NCBI GenBank assembly: GCA_030704615.1
Contig: CM060731.1
Coordinates: forward strand, 5,520,001-5,580,000
Length of the DNA: 60,000 bases
Direction of reading: 5' to 3'
Source: Takakia lepidozioides
Taxonomy: Eukaryota > Streptophyta > Takakiopsida > Takakiales > Takakiaceae
A program made the translations under genes and the position numbers. Positions 30,745 through 42,090 of this stretch are shown here, piece after piece; within the stretch, counting starts at the first letter, position 1; every line of letters begins with the position of its first letter. The notes below the pieces were generated by a model. It did not search any database. It was not told the origin of the DNA and saw only the letters and a list, made by a program, of their open reading frames with translations.

Positions 30745-31490
30745 AGCCAGAATATGTAACTACAAAATTACATCTGATGCGATTCCCATTTTGATGATGT
30801 CAACATGGACTTGCTTGCCCTTTGTCAATGCTCCTACACTGGCACAGACCATGAGAATACACATGAATATGAACCTGTCCGGATTCAAACCATTCTGTTG
30901 CATTTGTTCCAATAATGCTAGGGTCTCCCACCACACCTATGCCGAGATATCCTGTGATTATTGCAGTCCATTTACCTCTCATTTACCCAGTTTGTCAATA
31001 AACACTTATGTGCATTATTTGCGCTCCACATTCAGCATTGCATGTCGACAAGACAATGCTCCAAACAACGTCTCTTGCAATTTCAACTTTGATGATGCCA
31101 GCATGTACCTGCTTGCCCTTCTCGAGGGATCCTAGACTTTCACACGAATTGAGAACACAAATGAGTGTGACGCTGTCTGGTGGCCTTTGTTCATGAAGTT
31201 TCAAAGACTCCTCAGCCATCTTTCTATGGTACATCCTGCCACCAACATACTCTCTTTGATATATCCCATTGACATGTTTTCTCAAACACCTGTCGTTCAT
31301 CTACCATGCTCCCGCATAGAGTTCAGAAGGGTGTCAACCATAAAGATGGTTGGCTTGAATTTATTTCGGATTGTGTGTGTGTTCACCTGCATTTCCTCTG
31401 CCAGGGCTTCCGTCTTGATGCACCTCTGTAAGAGACAGACGGAGATGCCTGACAACATTGTTAATCCAGAACGTGCGGCACCTCCTTCAG
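30745..31490 (-). pseudogene. Decayed PPR gene fragment
   Basis: Read on the minus strand in shifting frames: a piece matching the pre-repeat region of the neighbouring PPR gene (its reverse-strand CAGGGCTTCCGTCTTGATGC region near 31,405), then [24 protein letters not shown], and GLNPDRFIFMCIL with ASVGALTKGKQVHVDIIKMG near 30,760-30,880. Many stops and frameshifts are present, and no E/DYW part remains. It lies on the same strand as the intact gene at 31,928-34,552 and looks like an old tandem copy. Confidence 0.8.
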
Positions 31491-31927
31491 TCTTCCCTCA
31501 GTGATCCCCGAGATCATGAGACATAAGCTTATCACTCTGTTCGTCCCCTGTCCAAAGTGGTGGGGAACAGTGCCACCAGTCTGATGCCCAACTTGAATAA
31601 TATCACTGTTCCCCTCCAAGCTTCATCAGCACCTGAGCCTGATATGTTTAAACTGGATTGAAAATCAGAGGTTGCAACTCATCCGCGAAACTTGTAAGAG
31701 CTTATGGTGGAAGTCCTTCATTCCCTGGAACTTCAAAACACTCAACATGCCAATCTTTGAAGAGAGATTCCTATACATGCATAGAAGTTGTGAAAATGAC
31801 AGAACATCCAACTTCAAATGACACCTTTGTGACGTAAATCTTCCGAGACAAGGTTATCCATGGTTCTGATGCCGCTGTTGGATAGTCACATTTGGCAGCT
31901 AACCAAAAGCGATGCATGCAGCTAGTT
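31491..31927. other. 3' flank of the minus-strand PPR gene; nothing else seen
   Basis: AT-rich, without domains. It would contain the 3' UTR of the PPR gene. Confidence 0.35.
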
Positions 31928-34552
31928 TCACCCACAAGAACAGACCCCATCTTCAAAGTGGTGAAAGCGGTGGGCATCCCGTACAACTATTGCTCGCCCA
32001 ACAATTTTTGAGATGAACTTGGTGGCATTGTGGCAGTCACCACACACCCTAAGGTTTTTAATGATGCGGATAGGCGATCCAGAGGGTGTGCTGATGAGCC
32101 CAAAAGCAATGGCCAGCCTCTCACTGTGGTGGCAAAGGGAAAATTCCTTTTGTTCCTCCTCCAAGTCCTCCAATGCAAAGCGCATGTCAGGCACATACCC
32201 AGCGTCCTTCATCAGCACAGACAATCTCGTCAGCTCAGCATGGATTCCCTCAATTTGTGGATGTGACTTGTCCTCTACAACAAATGCATGCATTTGGCTG
32301 TTGACCGCAATATAGCTGCACCCTGGCTTCTTTCTGACACCTCTGTCCTCCATTAACCTTCTCACCTTGGCTTTATCATCCCACCTGCCAGCTGCAGCAT
32401 AGATGTTTGATAGTAGCACATAAGCTGCAGCATCCTGTGGGTCCCACTTGAGAACATATTTTGCAGCACGTTCTGCTACCTCCACATCTCTATGAATTCT
32501 ACAGGCACCAAGCAAAGCCCCCCACACTGCACCATGTGGTTCAATTGGCATTTTCTTGATGAAGTCCTCTGCCTCATCCAATCGCCCCGCACGACCAAGA
32601 AGGTCCACCATGCAGCCAAAATGCTCTACTGTAGGCGTGAGGCCATGATCTTGACTCATGGAATCGAAGTACTCACGTCCTTCATTCACTAGGCCTACAT
32701 GGCTGCATGCAGAGATAAGCGAAATGAAGGTGATATCATCTGGCCTCAAGCCTTCCTGATGCATTTGTCCAAATAGTTGAAGGGCCTCCCTACCACACCC
32801 ATGCTGAGAATATCCTGCTATCATTGCGTTCCATGTGACCACATCTCTTCTGGGCATTTTGTCAAACACTTCATGCGCATCCTTTAGGCTCCCGCATTTT
32901 GCATACATGTCGACAAGGCTATTCTCTAGATTGATATGTGTCCCAAATCCAATTTTAATAATGTCAGCATGAGCCTGCTTGCCCTTTTCCAGGGCTCCTA
33001 TTCTGGCACAGGCATTGAGGATGCCAATGAACGTAACTCTGTTGGGTGTCACCCTTTCCCGTTGCATTTGCTCGTAGAGCTCAAGAGCCTTTTCACCATG
33101 CTGATGCTGAGCATATCCTGCAATCATTGCATTCCATGAGACCACATCTCGTTGAGCCATTTTGTCAAACACTTGACGTGCATCTCCAATGCTTCTGCAC
33201 TTGGCATACATGTCAAGAAGGGTCGTCTCCAAATTAATAGATGATGAAATTCCAGCTTTGATGATGTCAGCGTGGACCTGATTGCCTTTCTCCAGGGATC
33301 CAAGGCTGGCACATGCATTTAAAATGCAAATGAATGTGACCTTGTCAGGGGTCACCCTTTCTCTTAGCATTTGCTCATACATTTTGAAAGCCTCCTCACC
33401 ATGCCCATTCTGAGCATATCCTGCCATTATTGCACTCCATGAGACCACATCTCGTTTAGCCATTTTGTCGAACACCTGGCGTGCATCCTTTAGGCTCCCA
33501 CATTTTGCATACATGTCAACAAGGGTATTCTCCAGTTGAATGTTCAATGGAATTCCACCTTTAATAATGTCAGCATGGACTCTCTTGCCATTGTCCAGGG
33601 CTCCTACGCTGGCACATGCATTGAGAACGCAAATGAATGTGACACGGTCAGGCGTCACCCTTTCTTGTTGCATTTTCTCATAGATTAGTAGAGCCTCTTC
33701 ACCATCTCCATGCTGAGCATATCCAGCAATTATTGCATTCCATGAGACAACATCTCGGTTAGGCATGTTGTTGAACACTTGACGTGCATTTTGAATGCTC
33801 CCACATTTGGCATACATGTCCATGAGGGTATTCTCTAAATTAATATATGGTGCAATTCCAGCTTTGATGATGTCAGCATGAACCCGCTGGCCCTTTTGCA
33901 GGTCTCCTAAACTGGCACATGCATTGAGAATGCAAATAAATGTGACCCTATCAGGCATCACCCCTTCCTTTTGCATTTGCTCATAGATTTTATGAGATTC
34001 TTCCGCATGCCCATGCTTGGCATATCCAGCCATCATCGTTGTCCATGTGAATATATCTCGCTGAGACATTTCCTCAAACACATGTTGTGCATCCACCATG
34101 CTTCCACATTTGGCATACATGTTGAGAAGGTTGTTGACTACAAAGATGGTTGGCTTGAATCCAGTTTGCAGAATGTGGGCATGAACCTGCTTTCCCTCTC
34201 CCAGGGCTTTCATGTTGATGCACCCCTGCAAGAGCCAGACATACATATCAGAGTCCGCCTGAATGCCTCCTTGGTCCAAAGAATGCAGCGCCTCCTTCAG
34301 TCTTCCCTTTTCAAAAAGTGACCTCACAGTCCCAGGAGGGCTGGACATAACTTTAATTACTTCCTCTCTTGGCCCTCGTTTCAAGTTGATTGCAATAGTA
34401 GAGGTGCTAATCCAGCGGCCAGTCTGATGTCCAACAAACGTGTGTCCCTGATGCAACCCTGCCATCCTGAATAACTCTGAATTGCAAGAGACAATTTTGG
34501 GTTCAGAACATCTCAAAAGCTTGAATATCACCTCAAAGCAAGACCTCTTCAT
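31928..34552 (-). CDS. PLS-class PPR protein with DYW domain lacking the terminal DYW
   Basis: An 874-residue intronless protein. I start it at ATG 34,552 because this Met aligns with the start of the paralogue at 37,796; the frame extends only nine codons further. Residues 1-~105 are basic and hydroxylated with few acids, as in an organelle presequence. Five S-P-L triplets of ~101 residues run from ~136 (S motifs such as [11 protein letters not shown]), then P2-L2-S2 (571-673), E and E+ (to ~741) and the DYW deaminase domain (742-874). The deaminase has HSE (809-811), CGDC (837-840) and the second zinc CSC. These proteins bind organellar transcripts and edit a specific C to U. The protein ends CSCG-stop: compared with the paralogue exactly nine bases encoding Asp-Tyr-Trp are gone. 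Whether it still edits is open. Confidence 0.93.
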   Translation of the reverse strand: MKRSCFEVIFKLLRCSEPKIVSCNSELFRMAGLHQGHTFVGHQTGRWISTSTIAINLKRGPREEVIKVMSSPPGTVRSLFEKGRLKEALHSLDQGGIQADSDMYVWLLQGCINMKALGEGKQVHAHILQTGFKPTIFVVNNLLNMYAKCGSMVDAQHVFEEMSQRDIFTWTTMMAGYAKHGHAEESHKIYEQMQKEGVMPDRVTFICILNACASLGDLQKGQRVHADIIKAGIAPYINLENTLMDMYAKCGSIQNARQVFNNMPNRDVVSWNAIIAGYAQHGDGEEALLIYEKMQQERVTPDRVTFICVLNACASVGALDNGKRVHADIIKGGIPLNIQLENTLVDMYAKCGSLKDARQVFDKMAKRDVVSWSAIMAGYAQNGHGEEAFKMYEQMLRERVTPDKVTFICILNACASLGSLEKGNQVHADIIKAGISSSINLETTLLDMYAKCRSIGDARQVFDKMAQRDVVSWNAMIAGYAQHQHGEKALELYEQMQRERVTPNRVTFIGILNACARIGALEKGKQAHADIIKIGFGTHINLENSLVDMYAKCGSLKDAHEVFDKMPRRDVVTWNAMIAGYSQHGCGREALQLFGQMHQEGLRPDDITFISLISACSHVGLVNEGREYFDSMSQDHGLTPTVEHFGCMVDLLGRAGRLDEAEDFIKKMPIEPHGAVWGALLGACRIHRDVEVAERAAKYVLKWDPQDAAAYVLLSNIYAAAGRWDDKAKVRRLMEDRGVRKKPGCSYIAVNSQMHAFVVEDKSHPQIEGIHAELTRLSVLMKDAGYVPDMRFALEDLEEEQKEFSLCHHSERLAIAFGLISTPSGSPIRIIKNLRVCGDCHNATKFISKIVGRAIVVRDAHRFHHFEDGVCSCG

Positions 34553-35093
34553 GATGACCAGGTTGTAGTGCAGTTGCAACTGATTTCATTTCTTCTCTTG
34601 GAGCTCCATGCAGCATATCAAACTTAGGACCATCACCAGATTGTGCCAACCTTCAGTCGTAGTGACAGGCTCTGCTTTCACACAATGCGGGTTTGATCAA
34701 CTCTCCAGCCACAGAGCCTCCTTTCTACACTTATGTTGGAAGCCCGGATATATTGAGGTCTTCTGTGAAAACCACAGATGCAGCTGAGCAGCTAAAGGTT
34801 AAACCACAGCCTCGTACACATGAGGCTACAAGCACAAAAGCGCCAAAAAAGCTGTGAATGCATTATTTGAGCATGCAATTTCAACTTGGATGCAAGTGTT
34901 GATGATCATGGTGATCCAAGATAAGGAACACTACAGTAGGATTATTGCCAAAGATCATCATTGACACTATTCTAAGCAACTAAGATCACAGTTTAATCTC
35001 CGAGAAGACACCATGCTAGATTGAGTCAGAGAAACCTGAATGTCCTTTCCATCCTCTAGACCTGAAAAATAATAGGATGTAACGCAGTCAGCC
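34553..35093. other. Upstream region of the minus-strand PPR gene; no supported gene
   Basis: Contains no domain on either strand. Minus-strand transcription would cross it as promoter or 5' UTR. Confidence 0.3.
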
Positions 35094-35200
35094 TCACCTC
35101 GAACCAATTGGACCAATGTGAAGGATTTGACAGGAATTCCTCATAAAGCCGTTCTATATTCATCGCTTGGCCTGCATGCAGGTACCTCTTGAACATAAGA
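35094..35200 (-). pseudogene. Possible OSB-type (PDF-motif) exon fragment
   Basis: The minus strand reads NIERLYEEFLSNPSHWSNWF and then a GTGAGG donor. The NPSxW core resembles the first half of the PDF motif of plant organellar single-stranded-DNA-binding (OSB) proteins. The second half of such a motif (KFPSFKHK) appears on the opposite strand at ~37,530. The match is short, so this is tentative. Confidence 0.25.
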
Positions 35201-35428
35201 TGCACCATAACCAGAGCTTTATTGAGGAAGCCTTCTGCCACATTCAAGCAGAGAAAAGATGAAGGCGAGGTAATGGTAACAGTTGGCTCAAATGGACGAG
35301 ACAAGGTCATCGACGTCTTCAAGTTTGTTGAGTCTGTCCCTTGGAAGAACAGCGGACCTGTCAAACAGCCCCGGCCTTGGACGGATGAATTCATTACAGG
35401 TAGAAGTCCTCCAGAATTCAGATCATGA
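35189..35428 (+). CDS. Unknown short ORF or exon
   Basis: A 79-codon frame whose second half (VMVTVGSNGRDKVIDVFKFV, then PWKNSGPVKQPRPWTDEFIT) looks like real protein with charged and aromatic residues in a coding-like pattern. No family is recognised. It overlaps the OSB-like fragment on the other strand, and only one of the two can be real. Confidence 0.25.
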   Translation: MNIRCTITRALLRKPSATFKQRKDEGEVMVTVGSNGRDKVIDVFKFVESVPWKNSGPVKQPRPWTDEFITGRSPPEFRS

Positions 35429-35512
35429 GATGGCAGCCAAGATTGATAGGACATGCAGAAAATGTGGCTCGAAGTCTGCACAAATCCACGCTGAGATTGT
35501 TCAGAATCTTTA

Positions 35513-35742
35513 CTATATATAAGGGCCACCTCGTCAGGAGAAGACTGATGTCACAACTCAGTAGGCTGCCCACCTCTGTACACTGAGCTACTCCAGCTGA
35601 GGAGAGGGCGTGATGAGAATAATTTCTCATAATTCACCGTCCTTAGCTCCCACGCAGGACGCAGATGGTCAGATCACCCTCGCTAGAGTTTTCTTCCTCC
35701 ATGTCAATCTTTGGGTGACGAAGACGCGGGTTTAGGGTTTAG
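35513..35742 (+). promoter_or_regulatory. TATA-like box and interstitial telo-box
   Basis: TATATATAAG at 35,514-35,523 is a good plant TATA box on the plus strand. GGGTTTAGGGTTTAG at 35,728-35,742 contains the telo-box (AAACCCTA on the minus strand) common in plant promoters and 5' UTRs. Both lie between the divergent PPR genes, but too far from either start (about 1-2 kb) to be assigned. Confidence 0.25.
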
Positions 35743-37525
35743 ACTGCCAGACGAATAGTCTTGTCAGCGTACGGTCGAACGCTCAAATCCACATGTGCAA
35801 ATTGTCATCAATCCAAGCATACTCGGATCAGAAACAATCTCCTGCTGAATTGGCTCACACTGACGGTTTCAAGTGCAGAGGAAGTCTTGTCAGAACTCTA
35901 GGCTCTCTTTGGGTAGGACACAGGGGCTGGAATATGTATACGGAGAGAGAGATAAGTAGAGTAAGAGTTGAACGATGGAAGTGTGTGTAGCATATCTGCG
36001 CTAATTGGGTAGCCCACGTTGTTGAGAGATGAGGTTCAAATCGAGAGCAAGTTTTGTGCGGTTTTTTACTTCAAATCGGGAGAAAGCGTTCTCAGACTTT
36101 TCGGTCCAAGTTGAGAAGCTGTTACAGACTTTTGGGCTTGATTTTGGGAACTGCCTCGTAAGATTTTTGGGTTAAAGTAGAGGGTGTGTCTCTGTGAATT
36201 TTCGTCCCTTGCAAGGACACTGGCATTGGTAAGACCACTATATTTGTAAAAGGACATTTGACCATATGACGTGAACAGGGTATAAGAGTCGGTAGGAGCT
36301 GGAGGCTATGATATGCAAGGTGCATAATCTCGCTCGTCTCATGTCACTCGTGCTACCAGTCTGCCAGTATGTAAATCGTTAAGTTTCTTTGTGCTGTTTC
36401 TTTTAAATTGGAAATCTGTTCGGATTCCTTGCATTGCCCACACTTTGTAGCTGAGCTGCACTATAGTATCCCTGGTATCTTGTATTTTTATTGCGTTGAT
36501 CCAGATTAAGACCAAGGGCAAAGGAGGATGTTATGTACTGAGGTCTTGGGACCTGGGCAAAGGCACAGAAGAAAGGATACTCAAAGTATGTAGAGAGGTG
36601 CAGGTGTTCCCAGCTGTAAGGGAGGGCACGAGACTAAGACACTTGAGAACATTTTGTAGAGCATTTTCAAGTGCCTGGACAACGACCCTTGGTACTCATC
36701 CTTTGTTTCTATTTTCCTTCCTCCCCCACCCTGGACTTCTTTCTTTCATTGACGTCACAAAATTCTTTCTTCGTTCTCTCTGTTGCTCTACTTACAGACA
36801 CATCTGCAGTAAGTGACATGTCCAAGCAATGGGCATGATGGTGTTGTGGTCCTTCTGGAGCAGTGGCACTGCAATCCAACTCGCAGTCACACTGGTGGAT
36901 TGAAAATGGCTAACAGACAAAGAAAGGAGGAAAGTTTTGTAGTCTCCAGAGAGAGAGGTTAAATTGGGCAAAACTACAGTAGCACTCCTCAATAAAATTT
37001 GGGCAGAAAATTGAATTGTGGCCATACATCATCCTCATTGAATTGCCAGCTATGGGAAACAAATGCGGCGCCTTGAGCATCCATTGATCACTTGGAAAAG
37101 ACTTTTCAATCATTACAATGGAGTAGAGTGACACTTATTGGGAAAGTACATTCACATGTCGAAACCATAATTCATGGAAGAAATATGGCTTGAAGTTATT
37201 TGCAAACTAGTTAAAGGTCTTACTTTTAATGTTGTACTTGCATGCAGTCAAAGCATTAAGAATAGAATGCGTTTGGCAAGAGTTCATTTCAGATCAGTGG
37301 TGGGCCAACAGTTTTAACCAGGTATAACTATCCTAAATGCTGCTATTTCGTAAATTGAATCATGATTTCAGTTGGGTAGATGTACTGGTGAAACTGGTTG
37401 TTCAATGTTGTGTGCCCGGTGTTTTGGAAGACACTTGGTAGGCTTTGGTGTCGTAACCTGGTCTGTCTGTGATGATCATTGTAGTAGAGTTCCTTGAATG
37501 GCTACGTTTGTTGTGTTCTCACAGA
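35743..37525. other. Intergenic, AT-rich; nothing supported
   Basis: The open frames are short, with no domains. No RNA gene was recognised. Confidence 0.4.
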
Positions 37526-37529
37526 AGGA

Positions 37530-37620
37530 GACAAAATTCCCAAGCTTCAAACATAAGCGTATGAAAAAGGCATGGCAGTCAAATCCACTTTTGGTGAAGT
37601 CAGAGGTGCCCTCTATGACA
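37530..37620 (+). pseudogene. Possible OSB-type PDF-motif second half
   Basis: After TTCTCACAG (acceptor-like) the frame reads KETKFPSFKHKRMKKAWQSN and LLVKSEV. This resembles the PDFKHK...ALW...WVKS part of the OSB PDF motif. It is on the opposite strand from the NPSHW fragment 2.4 kb away, which suggests an inversion inside an old gene. Low confidence because only ~25 residues can be compared. Confidence 0.25.
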
Positions 37621-37795
37621 CAAGGTCGAGCACAATATGGCGATGATCAGATCTGGACGTGCAGCACGGACATCCAGGCAAAGAATCCAATCCACAGGTA
37701 TTGTGTTGTGGATAATGATTCAAAATTTAAATTGCTAAAGTCTTCAAAGTAGATGGCTGCAGATTCTTTTGCGACTCAGTGGAAAGTCCGTCCCC

Positions 37796-40114
37796 ATGAG
37801 AAGTTACTATCGTCAAGTGTCTAGGAGCTTTGAAGTGTTCTCCATCAACATTTGTAAAAGGAGTTTTAAGCTATGCAGGATGGCACGACTGAATCAGGCC
37901 CACTTGTGTGTTGGACGTCAGACTGGGTGTCGGGGTAGCACCACCACTACTTTGAAAAGAGGACCACAAGAGGGACCCAACAAGCCTGTGTATGCCAATC
38001 AAGGGGATGTGAGGACACTGTGTAAGGAGGGAAGACTAAAAGATGTACTGCAAATTTTGGACCATGGAGACATTCAGGCAGACTCCAAAACATATGTATG
38101 TATCTTGCAGGGGTGCATCAAGATGAAAGCCCTTGCAGAGGGAAAGCAGGTACATGCCCACATTATTCGCACTGAATTCAAACCAGACATCTTTGTAGCC
38201 AACACCCTAGTCAATATGTATGCCAAGTGCAGGAGCATGGTGGATGCACAACAAGTCTTTGAGCAAATGCCTCATCGAAACATATTCACCTGGACTGTGA
38301 TGATGGCAGGATATGCCAAGAATGGGCATGCCGAGCAGGCTATTCAAATCTATGAGCAAATGCAAGGCGAGGGGGTGTTGCCTGACAAAGTTGCCTACAC
38401 TACCATCCTCAACGCATGTGCCACCCTACGGAACCTGGAAAAGGGCAAGCAGGTCCATGCTGACATCATCAAAATTGGAGCTGCATCGGACGTTATTTTG
38501 GAGAATACTTTAGTTGACATGTATGCCAAATGCAAGAGTGTAAAGGATGCATATGAAGTGTTTGAAAAAATGGCAAAACGAGATGTGGTATCTTGGAGTG
38601 CAATGATTGCAGGTTATGCTCAGTATGGGCACGGTGAAGTCGCTCTCAAGTGTTATGAGCAAATGCAATGTGAAGGAGTGATCCCCAACAGGGTCACATT
38701 TATTTGCACCCTCAATGCCTGTGCCAGCCTTGGAGCCCTGGAAAAAGTCCAGAGGGTCCATGCAGACATCGTCAAAGCTGGAGTCCTCCCATATATTAAT
38801 TTGGAGAACAATCTTGTTGACACATATGCCAGATGTGGGAGTGTAGAGGATGCACGTCAAGTGTTTGACAAAATGGCAGAACGAGATGTGGTCTCGTGGA
38901 ATGTGATGATTGCAGGATATGCTCAGCATGGGCATGGTGAAGAGGCTTTCAAAATCTATGAACAAATGCAACGGGAAGAGGTGATGCCCGACGAGGTCAC
39001 ATTTATTTGTGCTCTGAATGCGTGTGCCAGCCTAGCAGCCCTGGAGAAGGGCAAGCAGGTTCATGCTGACATTGTAAAAGCTGGAATTGTGTCATATATT
39101 ATCTTGGAGACAAGCCTTGTTGATATGTATGCCAAATGTGGGAGTGTGGAGGATGCACGCCAAGTGTTCGACAAAATGGATACACGGGATGTGGTTTCAT
39201 GGAATGCGATGATGGCAGGGTATGCTCAGCATGGGTGTGGTACAGAGGCACTTCAACAATTTGAACTTATGCAACAGGAAGGCTTCAAGCCAGATGGTAT
39301 CACCTTCATTTCTCTTATCTCTGCATGCAGTCATGTCGGCCTAGTTGATGAGGGCTGTCACTTCTTCAATTCCATGACTCCAGTTCATGGCATCACACCT
39401 ACAATGGAGCATTTTGGCTGCATGGTGGATCTTCTTGGCCGAGCAGGACAATTGGCAGAGGCAGAGGACTTCATCAGCAAAATGGCACTTGATCCAGATG
39501 CCTCGGTGTGGGGCGCCTTGCTTGGTGCCTGCAGAACTCATGGCGATGTGAAGGCAGCCAAACGGGCTGTAAAAGGCATTCTTAAGTGCGACCCACAGAA
39601 CACTTCTGCTTATGTGCTGCTATCAAATATCTATGCTGCAGCTGGCAGATGGGACGAGAAAGCAAAGGTCAGAAAATTGATGGAGGACAGAGGTGTGAGA
39701 AAGGAGCCAGGGCACAGCTCCATCGAGGTCAACAACCAGGTACATTTGTTCATTGTTGAAGACAAATCACATCCACAGATCAGAGAAATCCATGTCAAGC
39801 TGAAGAGGTTGTCTGAACCAATGAAGGAGGCCGGGTATGTACCTGACACTCGCTTTGTATTGCATGATGTCGAAGAGGAGCAAAGGGAATTTTCTCTTGG
39901 CCACCACAGTGAGAAACTGGCCATTGCCTTTGGGCTCATAAGCACACCCCCTGGGACACGTATTTGCGTCATCAAGAACCTTAGAGTCTGTGGTGATTGC
40001 CACACCGCAACCAAGTTTATCTCAAAGATTTTTGGGCGAGCAATAGTCATACGGGATGCCAACCGCTTTCACCACTTTCGAGATGGGTTTTGTTCTTGTG
40101 GGGATTATTGGTGA
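37796..40114 (+). CDS. PLS-class PPR protein with complete DYW domain
   Basis: A 772-residue intronless protein. The start is ATG 37,796 (the frame opens nine codons earlier only at a TTG). The N-terminus is basic and presequence-like ([20 protein letters not shown]). Four S-P-L triplets start at ~132, followed by P2-L2-S2 (466-568), E/E+ and the DYW domain (~637-772). The PG box reads [12 protein letters not shown], the deaminase HSE, the zinc ligands CGDC, and the end CSCGDYW. It is a paralogue of the minus-strand gene, one triplet (~101 residues) shorter. Expected role: site-specific C-to-U editing in plastid or mitochondrial RNA. Divergently placed, 3.2 kb from its partner. Confidence 0.95.
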   Translation: MRSYYRQVSRSFEVFSINICKRSFKLCRMARLNQAHLCVGRQTGCRGSTTTTLKRGPQEGPNKPVYANQGDVRTLCKEGRLKDVLQILDHGDIQADSKTYVCILQGCIKMKALAEGKQVHAHIIRTEFKPDIFVANTLVNMYAKCRSMVDAQQVFEQMPHRNIFTWTVMMAGYAKNGHAEQAIQIYEQMQGEGVLPDKVAYTTILNACATLRNLEKGKQVHADIIKIGAASDVILENTLVDMYAKCKSVKDAYEVFEKMAKRDVVSWSAMIAGYAQYGHGEVALKCYEQMQCEGVIPNRVTFICTLNACASLGALEKVQRVHADIVKAGVLPYINLENNLVDTYARCGSVEDARQVFDKMAERDVVSWNVMIAGYAQHGHGEEAFKIYEQMQREEVMPDEVTFICALNACASLAALEKGKQVHADIVKAGIVSYIILETSLVDMYAKCGSVEDARQVFDKMDTRDVVSWNAMMAGYAQHGCGTEALQQFELMQQEGFKPDGITFISLISACSHVGLVDEGCHFFNSMTPVHGITPTMEHFGCMVDLLGRAGQLAEAEDFISKMALDPDASVWGALLGACRTHGDVKAAKRAVKGILKCDPQNTSAYVLLSNIYAAAGRWDEKAKVRKLMEDRGVRKEPGHSSIEVNNQVHLFIVEDKSHPQIREIHVKLKRLSEPMKEAGYVPDTRFVLHDVEEEQREFSLGHHSEKLAIAFGLISTPPGTRICVIKNLRVCGDCHTATKFISKIFGRAIVIRDANRFHHFRDGFCSCGDYW

Positions 40115-40935
40115 AACATGGATGCTAGGGTGTTGCTGCTCATCTAGTTATTGTTCATTCAAATTACCTTTTCCCCACAAATTACCCGAAAAGCCCAATT
40201 GGTAGATGCGTGTAATAGAGTAAGTGTGACTCATGGACAAGTTGGAATCTCAGAAGCTCACTTCATGAGCGAAATGGACCTGTAGAAGTCTAATGCATGG
40301 ATCCAAACTGAGTTTAGTTGTAATCATGTTCTGATGCCAGAAAATAACAGACTGTCCATAGGTGCACCTCACAATTTTAGGGACATTCTTTGTTGGCTCT
40401 GCCCTGTAAGGGTGGGACCACACCATGTAGCAAAAGAGAGTTTGGTCCTACACCTGAAGGAGGGGCCTCAAAGCTTTTTACTCTGTTCCCAGGTGTTCCT
40501 GGTTTGTTGTAATGTCTTGAATGATTTTCCTGATGCTTATCCAACCTCAATTGCAGGATCATTTTTCTTAGTGAGAGAGATCCGTTTTTCTATCAGTAAG
40601 TGTGAATACTGTTTTAAATAATTTTTCAGAGTACTGATTACTGGAATACTACCGGTTTTTGGTCGTTTGGAAAAGGGAACAGAGATCCAGTTTGCCTTGC
40701 TGAATGTTCCACCTTCATTCTGTGATGTATCAATCCATGTAAAGTACTCCATTTCTCTGCTCATTGTATCATTTTATGGTTTTATGAGGGCTTGACACTT
40801 TTGATCATTTATAGATGTGGTTTGGGAGGGATGGCGTGATGAAACCCTGTAAGACTTTATTTACAACATGTACAATGGGTGAACGTGCATAGGATGAGAA
40901 GTTCCCAAAAAAGTGGGGGGGGAGGAACAAGAAAC
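40115..40935. other. 3' flank of the PPR gene; nothing else supported
   Basis: AT-rich, with short open frames only. A G-run (GGGGGGGAGG) marks its end. Confidence 0.35.
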
Positions 40936-41052
40936 AAGAGAAGAAAACAAAAAGCTATAGTAAGCTACTCAGCTAGAGAAGAAAACAAAAGCTATAGTAA
41001 GCTACTCAACCAGCGACGAAAACAGAAGCTATAGTAAGCTACTCAAGCAGAG
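40936..41052. repeat. Tandem repeat, three copies of ~36 bp
   Basis: The unit GAAAACAAAAGCTATAGTAAGCTACTC recurs three times with small changes (AGCTAGAGAA, AACCAGCGAC and AAGCAGAGCG as joints). Confidence 0.85.
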
Positions 41053-41063
41053 CGACCCTCCTA

Positions 41064-41590
41064 GCCAACAACCTGGAGGAGATCAGGCAAAGAGATAGGC
41101 AAAGTGTCAGGCATAGGCGGAAGATGAGATGACGCGGAGCTAGCTACATCAGCCCGATGCAAAATAGATATGGCTTGTGCTCTCTGCGAAGCAACTGAAA
41201 CACGCTGTCGATAGTAGGCGACAAGGACGGAGGCATGTGGGATGTCAGTGGACCCGCTCTTGGCTGCATGATGTGCACATGTCCGCAGGAAATTGTTGAA
41301 GTGCCGGTGCAATGAGCCAAATATCTCGACCGCCAGCGAAATCTGTCGGTGGGGTGACGATCGCTGTAGTCGCGCTCCTTGGCCTGAGCTGCTACAGTGG
41401 CTGCCGTGCCTGAGATAGCAGATCCGCTCGAGTGCGGTCGGCAAAAACGACATCCGCTAGAGTATGCAAACCATCTCTAGATAAGACGATCTCAACACGG
41501 CGGCGTGTAGAGTGGAACATGAGCGTGGGTCGTAGATGTGGTTGCTCACGCAGTACATGATACCCTGCCTCCCGAGCAATAGATGCCACC
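41064..41590 (-). pseudogene. C-terminal fragment of a LINE-like retroelement protein
   Basis: Minus-strand frames cut by the gap read VASIAREAGYHVLREQPHLR, STRRRVEIVLSRDGL, LADVVFADRTRADLLSQA, then after a frameshift SLAVEIFGSLHRHFNNFLRT and YYRQRVSVASQRAQAISILH. I recall the pattern RRRVDxVxS...ADVxxADPTRxDL followed by YRQRVSVALQRAxA from the C-termini of many reverse-transcriptase proteins in plant and algal genomes. No RT motif is in the window; it would lie in the gap. The call rests on memory of that family. Confidence 0.45.
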
Positions 41591-42090
41591 NNNNNNNNNN
41601 NNNNNNNNNNNNNNNNNNNNNNNNNNNNNNNNNNNNNNNNNNNNNNNNNNNNNNNNNNNNNNNNNNNNNNNNNNNNNNNNNNNNNNNNNNNNNNNNNNNN
41701 NNNNNNNNNNNNNNNNNNNNNNNNNNNNNNNNNNNNNNNNNNNNNNNNNNNNNNNNNNNNNNNNNNNNNNNNNNNNNNNNNNNNNNNNNNNNNNNNNNNN
41801 NNNNNNNNNNNNNNNNNNNNNNNNNNNNNNNNNNNNNNNNNNNNNNNNNNNNNNNNNNNNNNNNNNNNNNNNNNNNNNNNNNNNNNNNNNNNNNNNNNNN
41901 NNNNNNNNNNNNNNNNNNNNNNNNNNNNNNNNNNNNNNNNNNNNNNNNNNNNNNNNNNNNNNNNNNNNNNNNNNNNNNNNNNNNNNNNNNNNNNNNNNNN
42001 NNNNNNNNNNNNNNNNNNNNNNNNNNNNNNNNNNNNNNNNNNNNNNNNNNNNNNNNNNNNNNNNNNNNNNNNNNNNNNNNNNNNNNNNNN
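41591..42090. other. Assembly gap, exactly 500 N
   Basis: A second fixed-length placeholder. It separates a LINE-like tail on the minus strand from a hAT relic on the plus strand, so its true content is probably transposon sequence of unknown length. Confidence 0.95.
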
